Assembly: GCA_026874595.1 (NCBI GenBank)
Contig: CM049314.1
Span: 63,086,800 to 63,150,799 of the forward strand
Direction of reading: 5' to 3'
Source: Sipunculus nudus
Taxonomy: Eukaryota > Annelida > Sipuncula > Golfingiida > Sipunculidae
DNA length: 64,000 nt
A model generated the notes under the pieces. It was not told where the DNA came from. It did not search any database and saw nothing but the letters and a program-made list of their open reading frames with translations. Every line of letters starts with the position of its first letter. Within the stretch, counting starts at the first letter, position 1. Below are positions 9,501 through 20,200 of the stretch, piece after piece. Both the position numbers and the translations under genes were made by a program.

Positions 9501-12500
9501 GTGAGTACTGTCTTCTGCTTGATGCAATCAGAGTTATCATCTGAGTGTAAAATAAAAACAACAACAACAACAAAAAAACATGAAAGGTTCAAGACATCTT
9601 CATTTAACATGTACATATCAGATATTGGAAGATCGAGGTCCCTTTAAACATTCCTCACAGGCCGCATTTTGCCCATCTGATTTCTATGCTGCAGTACACT
9701 ATAACTTCTAGAATTTGGTGTAACAATCATGAACAGTCACAGGGTATTGTACATAGCATATGTTGACTGATGACTGCTATATCACAACACAGTTCTGTGT
9801 TTTTGTCTGCAAGTCTGAAGTGTATTTGTTCACACTATTGGTATGTTTGTCTGTGATTGGCTATACCGGTACTTGTGTCTCCCCCCCTCCAGGGAGACAT
9901 TATTTTCAATGCTATCGTCAGTCGTCGTCTGTAGGATATCTTGTGAACGCAATAACTTTTGAAGGGCTGCATATTTTCCTCTGAAATTTAAAACACTGAT
10001 GGTTCCCACCAAAGTCTCAGACAAGTTTGAAACCAGGTGACCTAGAACTTCATCTTCAAGGTCAAATCGACCAAAATGGAAAATTATTTTTAAGCCCATA
10101 ACTTTTGAAGTATTTCACATTTTGTCCTCAAATTTGGTATACCGATTGTTCCTACAAAATTCTCGAAGAAAATAAAAAAATGGTGACCTTGACCAAAATC
10201 CTCAAGGTCAAATCAGCCAAATTATAGTTATTGTCTTGTGAACGTGATAACTCTTGTAGGGTTGGATATTTTCCTCCCAAATTTTAAACACTGATCGTTC
10301 CTACCAAAATCTTGGATCAGTTTGAATCCTGGTGACCTCACAGGGTCAGTTCTCTCACCGTGTCTTCATCGATATTACCTACATGAAACGGGGGGGGGGG
10401 GGGGGGATGAGGGGGGGAGACATCTGTTTTTGCAAGTGCTTAAACAAGCCATTCTAGTTACAAATTTGTCTCTTTCAGGATATGACACCACAAGTGCCAG
10501 GACAAGATTATTCAAACACGTATAAGGAAATGAAAGTAGCCAGAGCAACTATTCCCAAGAATGGAATGATCAAACTGATCTCGCTGAATCAGAGTATCCC
10601 AGAAACAAAAGGCAATGGTAAGAGTGACTTCAAACAGTTGCAGGAATAAGGCCAGTGCAGCTAAAATGGGGTAGGATAGGATAACAATCTACCCATCTTC
10701 TTACTATCAAGTGTCTGGCAGATACGCTTTCAGAGGCCTTGATTCCCGCAAGCTGCTCTTGGGTCTATTGCATGAATAATGAATAAAGCAATTGAATCAA
10801 TCAAATGACTCACACTTGTTCTATGCAGCTGCCAGAGCATTTCTTGGTGCAAAGTTTAGAGCCATATAAAGAAATAGCTGTAAAAACCTATCCCATTTCT
10901 GGTACATGTGATCATGTTAAGACTTGGTTTGAAAAGAGTATTGATTACATATTGTTGTTGGATTTCATTTGCAGTTTGACTTCGGCCAGAACACTTGCAA
11001 GCTTGTTCATTATTCATGAAATAGATGCCAGAGCGGCTCGATGAATCATAGTCTCTGAAACCTTATCTGTCAGAGGCTTGATGGTGTGAAGATGCTAACT
11101 ACCCCTTAAAGACAGTTATAAAGTTACAGAAATAATAAAGTGACTTTAACATGAATTATAAACCTTGCATCACAGTAAAATGTCTGTATGTGTATTTCTG
11201 TGTTTTATGACAGATTTCTTTGGGTCTCATTTTGAACGTCAAAGGCCAAAGCACAGGCCTGCACCAATGAACCACCAGAAACTGGTTCTGAAACAGAAAG
11301 CCGTTTTTCAGAAAACCAGTAAACCAAGCAGACAGTATAACAAGGTGAGGCCATTAATAGAACTGGCTAAGGTTCAGACGATTGATCCTATTTATTAGTT
11401 TGTCTTATTCTTAACTATTAGTGACCTTAATCTTATTATTAAGAATTTACAGATTTTTCATTCAGGAATGTTTGCAAGGATTGTCCTGAAATCTTGTGTG
11501 CTCATTTATAAAAAAAAAAATTTTCAAATGCTCAATACTTGTTGCGGATACTTTTCTTTGAGTTGATCACAGTCTTAAAATTGCAGTACTGGAACAAACA
11601 GAATGTAAGGGAGTCTTTTCACAGTTAAGGCTCAGCAGTAAAATAAACTGTATGAAACATCAACATCTACAAATAAGCATTACATTTAATGTATTTATAT
11701 TACATTTAATGTAATTATGTTACATTTAATGTAAAAAAAAAACTTAAATGTTCAGTTAACCAGAGATGAATAAAGGCCCGTGAATGCCACACTGAGCTGC
11801 AAAAATAGCTGCACAAAAGAGTCAAGTTTCTCTTCTTTTATGGGGACTTATGGGAATTTAGTGACCCCCTTAGGTCACACATCCCCAACACTTTGCATCA
11901 TCCCCGACACTTCCTGACCAAAAACGGGCATTTCGGAGGCCTGACCACAGAGGTTTTTTTTTGGCAAAGGTCGAGTGACACCATCATTGACCTATCAATG
12001 AACTCTATGTGACCTTATTCCCATGTTCATTCAATAAATAATCAAAAGCATTGGACTAACAAGCAACCAATCAGGTGACTGTAAACATTGTAAAGCATCA
12101 ATCATCTGACAAAAACAAAATTTGCATAATTTGGCAGAGCTCTGCCAAACAGAGCATGTGTAGTCTGTACCATGCAGTACCCATTTCGGCATGTTTCCCA
12201 GGATAGTTTTATACAAAGGAGACAGTATAAAAAGTTCTAGGCTGAGTGAATAATGTCTTACTTGACTTGTAATTTGTATTAGACAATCCAAAATATTGCA
12301 ACACAGTTCATATATGACTGTGATATATATTCAACTATAAAAAACAGCAATACCAGTTGATTATAATAATTAGGTTAAAAGGGCGGAGCATTGGGGCTCT
12401 GGTGGATAGGTCCATTACAATTTATAATTTCAGATATATATATATTATAAATGTCAGTGAAGGATTGCTCAATTCTGGACTTGGACTCCAGGGTCCTGGA

Positions 12501-13923
12501 CATGTGACTTTGAGGTCAGGACTCAAGAAATCAAGCTGAGTCTATCTCATCAGGCAAAAAAAACAACTCAGATTAGGAAGCCTACCATAAAGACTTCTAT
12601 GTGCGGCTTATGACACAATATCACAAAAACAAATTTGGAATATGACGTACCAAATTCAGTTGCTGCATTGGAACTAATGTAAAGTTAAAGGCCTGTGTAC
12701 ACTTATTTAAAGATACACATTATGACCCCCCCATTCAAATTTTAATTATGGTGCTTTATTTTAAGATGTTTTAGACTCAGACTTGAATAAGGCGGATTTG
12801 GACTCCAACCTTAAGGACTTTGACATGGACTCAAGTTTCTTAGATTCCGATTTGCACACCGACTCATCATCACATATTATACTGTATACCTGGCATAACC
12901 CTGGTATTGCGTATTGTACAGGCTGTGCATGGCCAGTCCCCCCAGCAGCACAAGAACACGTCTCAAGCAGAGCAACAGCCCTACATCATGCAGCTCGCTG
13001 GAGTGGCAGATCCTGTTTACGGGGAGGAGTTTGCTGAGGAGAACCTAGCTGCCTTCACTATGCGGGAGCTAGAACAACGAGCTGAACAAGTCGCGGTAAG
13101 TCGAGCCTATATAACAAGCAGTGATGATGGTTTCAGTCAACTAGGAAAGTGAAATGGTGTAACAAATTAATGAAGGTCATTTAAAATATGATCATTATAA
13201 AAAAATGTTTGTCAGTTTGCATAAACAACCAGCCTATATTTTAAATATATACAGGAAATGGACAACTATTTTTTGTTTTCCACCCAACCATCTGTCAATA
13301 ATTATACTATTAGGTAATTAATTTAATTCTAACCGTGTGCAGTCCGTGCCAAGATTGTATCAAATTTTACTTTGCCCACTTAACAGACCAAACTGGGAGG
13401 CAGAGAGTATCTGTGATTAAACCCTATATATACTTTACCAGTGGAGGCACGTTATCAGGATTTCCTGGAACATGGCCAGTTGGACATTTTCAAATAATGG
13501 TTTAATTTTCTCCATACAGACATACATATATATGCAGAGCTCTTTAAGTGAGATTAGATGAGTGGTCAACAAGCTTGCATTTGCAACAGTTTTAATGTGC
13601 TTTGTATTGATTTCATAATTTATTTTGCGAGGGCAGCAATCTCTCTTGAAAAAATTAGCAGGCTCTTTCAAACGGAGAACTCCGATTTCATATCTATCTA
13701 TCTATCTATCTATCATAATATATAAATATATATAGATAGACAGATAGATGGAAGATAGATAAGATTAGATTAGATTAGATTAGATTAGATTAATTCAGGA
13801 TTTAGATTAGATCAGTTTAAGATTAGGATTAGATTAGATTATATTTTGCCTAAATCATCAGTATTTTGTGAGGCTGGCAATCTTGCATAAAAAATGAGCA
13901 AGGTGTCAGTGCTCTTTCAAACT

Positions 13924-13969
<46 letters not shown>

Positions 13970-16900
13970 CAGATAGCTATAGATAACAGAAATAAGTATT
14001 TTTGAGAATATTTGCCTAAATAATCTGAATAATCTGAATATGTGCCTTAAACTTAAAACTTGTTTAGTTAATTTTTTTATGACAGTATCCAGATAATTGG
14101 AATTTTCTTTTGAAATTTATTTTCATTTTATACTGATTTAAACTGGATTCTTGGACTATGAGTTCATGCATCAATATAAACACACCAAATTTTTTTACAT
14201 ACATATATTCCTATAAGCAAATATTAGATTTTGCTTTCCCAGTGCATTTACACACACACAAATGAAATGAAATAATGAAATGAATGCATTTTACCTTTTT
14301 ATATTAACTTTATTCAAAGTAAATACAATATTTAAAATGGAAAAAATGAAAGGAAAACAGGCCAGTAATCATTTCACTTGGCAATGTTATTAATCTGGCC
14401 TCTGAAATTTGAACTTTATCACATCATTTTATCACTTTTGATATCACATATCAAGGAATTAAAAATGAATACATTTAAAAATGCATAACCTTCAAGGAAT
14501 ATAATTATCCACACTCCTTAAGCAGTCTTTATGCTAATTTTGTTACTCCTCCCTCTTTTTAAAACTATTGCTACAATAGCAGAATTTACTGCATATTGCC
14601 ACTAAGGAGTTGATTGTTCTGACCAGTTATGGCTGGATATTGCAGGTCTGATAAAGTTTTAAACATTGGTCTTTCTGTTCTTGTTAGTAAGAAGATTCTT
14701 GGCTCTAAGCCAACTCCCTGGTGGCAACACGCAGCAAAACCTGCTGTTGAAAGCAGTAGTTAAGTGAAATGTGTTGCAGAACAGATGTAGGGTGACCACT
14801 GTTAAAGGATGTAGTAATTACTAAATTACCTCTCTCTCTTTAACATTGTACCTTATACCTAACCTAAATAATAAGTTACTCCTAACCTGAATTATATACA
14901 ACCCTTCAGTTCAATGCAATAATTGAAAGCAATCTGGATCAGTAATATGCATACTAGAATATCATTATGTTTACAGTTTGGATGAAAACGGTAACAAAAA
15001 AAAGACCCCATTTCTGTCATATGCATCTGAAGTATATATATATATGTCGAGGCCCAGATTAGAATCTGGCCCAATTTAAAACTGGGCCAGCCCAGATCAA
15101 AATTTTGATTTGGACCGGCCAAGATCAAAATTCTAATCTGGGCCAGACTAGTTTTAAACTGGGCCAGCCCAGATTAAATTTTGATCTGGGCCGGTCCAGA
15201 TTAAAATCCTGTGGTGAAGACTTCAGGATTTAAATCTGGTCTGGACTGATTTTAAACTGGGCTGGCCCAGATTAGAATTTTGATCTGGGCTGGTTAAGTT
15301 TACAATCCTGTGGTGGACTGATTTTAAACTGGGCAGGCCCAGATCAAAATTTTAATCTGGGCTAGTCAAGATTACAATCCTGTGGTGGACTGATTTTAAA
15401 CTGGGCCTAACCAGATCAGAATCCTAATCTAATCTTAGGCTAGCTTGATTTTTATCATCTTAAATCAGATAATACAGTAAACATTTATTCCAGATACACC
15501 ATTTTGAAGAATACTAAACGCATAATGAACAAGATCTTTTATAATATATTAGTGATGAAAAGTTAACAAACAAATGTAATGTGCTTATTTGGTTTCATCT
15601 ATTCTTCAAGCATGCAAGTTCACATTTGAACTTCACCTAAACCAACTACCATAATTAATCACAGTTTAGAATATGTGTCAGTTCTCAGCTGAGACATCTA
15701 CTTGACTTAATATCAAAATTTTCAACTTAACTGAGATAATTTTCTGTTCTGAATATAAAAATTACATGTGTAATATTAAATATATACATGCATAATTAAA
15801 TACCAGCTTTGCTCATTTATAAGTGAACAAAAGTAATTTATTAGTCTTGATGCTCATTTGGGTGAGCAGCATGACAGTGTGCCCTAACATGGGGCTAGGG
15901 AGAAGTTTGTGATACTATTGCTGTAATTTTCAATAGCAGAAAATCCACAGCTGAGAAAATGATACGATTGCTGTCATTTGGCAGTCTCAAAAATAGAGGT
16001 GAACATGCGTGAAAATTGGAGTTAGAATTTTTTTTTTTCAGAGGGTGACAAACATGTTGGAGGTTTCACTTTGGAGTTAATAACTTTAAAAAAAGCTAAT
16101 CTATTAACTGATAACTAATCTAAACTGAAGATAGTTAAATGCTGCAATACATATATTCTCTACCTTCATTAGTTAAAATGCTGAGTTGGTGAATATTATT
16201 CCCACTGTTCTATCTAAATACATTATGATCATGTTAATAATTCACACAAATTAACAAATATTAACCTAATTTATGTACACTAGATATATATTTTTCTGTT
16301 TGCTAAATTTCAGTCACCTAATTTCAATGACTTAAGTTCAGGTATCTTAATAGATGTTTCAGGGCGTTCTTTCCTTAATAAAGTTATGTTATAAGTTCTA
16401 GGTCCAATGTTACAATATGTGCAAAGTTTTTATTGGGTGACTGGGGAGGGGTGGGGGTGGTGGTGGGAGAGATCACAGACCAAAACCCCAACTTATGATA
16501 AATGATAAATAACTTTAAATAACAAATAAAATTTTGAATTTACAGGTCTTGGATCACAAGCTTGACACTGTGTAACATATATATGAATAATTATTGATTA
16601 AATTTTTTTTTTTGGTTTGTTGTTTTTTTATCAGTAAAAGTCCAATGTTTAACATGATCATTTTATAATTATATTTTAGACATTTCACATAAGAGGTAAA
16701 ATTACAAAATAAATATGACAGGAGTCCAACCAATGAAATTTTCATAGAAAATGAAATAATTCATAAAATATTAATCATTATTGTTTTATAAATTCTTTGT
16801 ATTGATTAAGGGCAAGCTAGGTAAAAATAGTGTAATTGAAGCAAGCCTAGGAGTAGATTAGGATTCTGATCTGGGCTGGTCCAGTTTAAAATCAGTCCAC

Positions 16901-17240
16901 CACTGGATTGTTAACCTGACTGGCCTAAATCAAAATTCTAATCTAGGCCAGCCCAGTTTAAAATCAGGCCAGACCAGATTTAAATCCTGAATTCTTCACC
17001 ACAGGATTTTAATCTGGACCGGCCCAGATCAAAATTTTAATCTGGGCTGGCCCAGTTTAAAACTGGTCTGGCCCAGATTAGAATTTTGATCTGGGCCGGT
17101 CCGAATCAAAATTTTGATCTGGGCTGGCCCAGTTTTAAATTGGGCCAGATTCTAATCTGGGCCTCGACATATATATATATATATATATAGATAAAAACGG
17201 TAACAAAAAAAAGACCCCATTTCTGTCATATGCATCTGAA

Positions 17241-17284
<44 letters not shown>

Positions 17285-20200
17285 TTAATTGACATAATCC
17301 AGTTTAATCAAAATGTAATGATTGAGGATATGACTGGTTTTGCTAAAACTGAACACCCGTTAGTTCTGTGAGGTAAACTAATGCTTGGTGGCACCACTGA
17401 CTGCAGTCCTAATTCTGAGTGCAATGTAGATAACAAATTACTAACTGCACTCCTGAGTCTGGTAGCAAGCCCTAAACCAGTAACATGGTATACAGCTAGA
17501 TTCAGATTTTTGACATTTACCTCATTATATATCAGTGTTGGCTCTAATAAATATTTACATGACCTTTTTACTAGAATCACAACAAATATCAAGGTTCCTT
17601 ATGTAAAGTCCTACTAATAATTGCTTACCATTTTAAAATCAGAAATATTTATAATCACAAACAAATGTAACAAGCACACATAAATTAGAGAAACAAACAC
17701 ATAAGAAGAACTCCGAAAAGAAAATTACCAAATTACTAGAAACACTGGTATTGCCAATAATGTTACAAAATTACCAATATAAAGTACAATACCAGTATTT
17801 AATACTTATTAGCTCAACTATACTAAGAATAAACAGAATATAAGCATAAAAGGGCGTGTTGTAGTCAGTAAACAATAGTTACCCAGCACTCCAAGCTGCC
17901 ACCGATAAATTCATATTCTTGATCAAATCTGTCCATAATGTTTAAGGATGACCTTATATAAATATGTTGGCTCTACCACTATAAAGTTCAGTCATATAGG
18001 GCACAGGTTTGTTAGCTTTATTACAATATTTGAATTGAGCTTACTGAAGTCATTAAAGACTGTGTTGGCAGTATATACTACCATTGTATTTGAATAGGAA
18101 GCCATGACTGTTCAAATATTGTATAAAGACTATACAAACGTAACACAATGTTAACCACAATACCATGAAAACAAAAAATAAAGGTATGTTTCTCAGGCAC
18201 TGCCCGCATCAATTTTAACACCACCCCACCACACCCCATTAAAAATTTCATTTTAATTTTTTTCTTTCAATGATTTAAAACAATACAATTTTGATCTGAT
18301 TTCCTTTGTAATGTAGTGATTTTACCTGTTTAGCAAAAAAAATCTGTTATTATCATGCTTTTCCTTGCTCATATGACATTTTATTGAAACATACAAAAAA
18401 AAAGGTTAAAAAGAATCTGAAAAAAAGTGCCTGAAAACCATACCTTTGGTTTTTTTGGCCTAACCTGAGGCTGAATTCCATAAAAATTATGACTCAGTAG
18501 ATAAACTGTTAAATATCTTCAAAAGCATCTTGAACTGGATAGGTTACATGATATGCAGAGCTAGATAACTTCACAATTCACACTTCTTTAAATTATCATA
18601 AATCATGACACTTCATTTTATGATAAAAGCTGAATTTTTGTAACTAAGAAAATAAATTCAAAATAAATACTGCATAAATTAGGTGGACAGGAGTACTGCA
18701 ACAGGAGTACTGGACAGGAGTACAGTAAAATGTATTATCCCTTTGCTGTTTACGGGCTGACTAAAGCGCACTTGTAAGTGTCACCTAAAGCCATTCATGT
18801 GGATAGATTTTCTGAGGATAAATGTACTGTGTAATATTCATTTTCTGTTCTAAAGTTTCCCTATAACTTAAAGAAAACCCTCCCTGTAGGAACTGTTGAA
18901 AATTTGGTTAAGATACAAAAAAAGTAATCTAAATGTCAGAATTTGTCTGAAATCTTAAATAATGTAAACAGGACAGTTAAAATAATACTAGGATCCAGTG
19001 CTCAGACCAAATAATCCCTGTGTGAACAATGAAACAATCAGAGCACAATTATCAGAGCACTTAAACTAGAGCAAATTAACTACAGCACATTAACCTAAAC
19101 AACCTTTTGCTGACTTACACAGTAATCTTCAGTCATACATTTTTCACCTATATTAATTTTTTTCATGAATTTTTTAATTATGCATCGTAGAACACATAGT
19201 GTCATAGTTCTTGCAATTAACCATGCAAGTTTTCCCTGAATGCTTAAATTATGCAGTTTTAAACAGTCATTGAAATGAGCCCGGCATGTATTATTAACTC
19301 TTCCAATCTTAAAACTTGTGAGTTTTTGGGCTGACATTGGTAATATGTTTAGCCTGAGGTAAGATTATTTACCAGTAGATATTGCAGGGCTCCCAACATG
19401 TTCCTGAAGAAATATATATGAATTTTATAGGAGAACTTGAAACATGAATATAGAAGTTTATAAAAATGTTCAACCAAAAATGTAGGAGTCTTCACTGCAC
19501 AATTGTGGTTTACATGGTTAATAAACATGCCCATGTATTCTCCAAGTAGCTTTTTACAGTCTGTTTAATTGGTTAGTATGTCTGAACCTGTATGACTGTA
19601 TCAGTTACATTGCCAGTTTTACAGAAGAGTTGCATGTTTCAATTGAAGTAGGGGTGTGCGACAGTGATTATTCAGTAATAATTTACATTTGTATCAGAAA
19701 CAATTGTGCAGTGAACAAATATTGGGAAATTGAAAGAGATTTTGATATAAATGCTTGAAAATACAGGAATTTATAGGTGACATCTTTTTCATAGTAAAAT
19801 ACAGGAAATACAGAGGTCAATGGGAGCCCTTATATTGATGCAGTATGATTAAAAACTGTACACATAACTACCAGTTATCTTTCTCATTGATCAGTTCATG
19901 ATCAACAAACTCTATTTACTTAAGTAAAATAACACTCTCCTGATGTTTATAAAGCTATCATGATCATATGTATACTTCTCATTAAGTGGATGACCTCCAC
20001 TGCAAACCAGTAATTGCATACATATTGGATAATTAACTGTTATTTCAAGCTATAGTTTCATGTACAATAGCTGAATAAATAAACATTTATAGTGTATAGA
20101 ATTTACAAAAACATTTAAGGTGTATAAAATTTACAAAAAGATTCCAATGAAGTTAAATTATGTACACTAGGTTTGCAATATTTAGTATATATTAACACTG

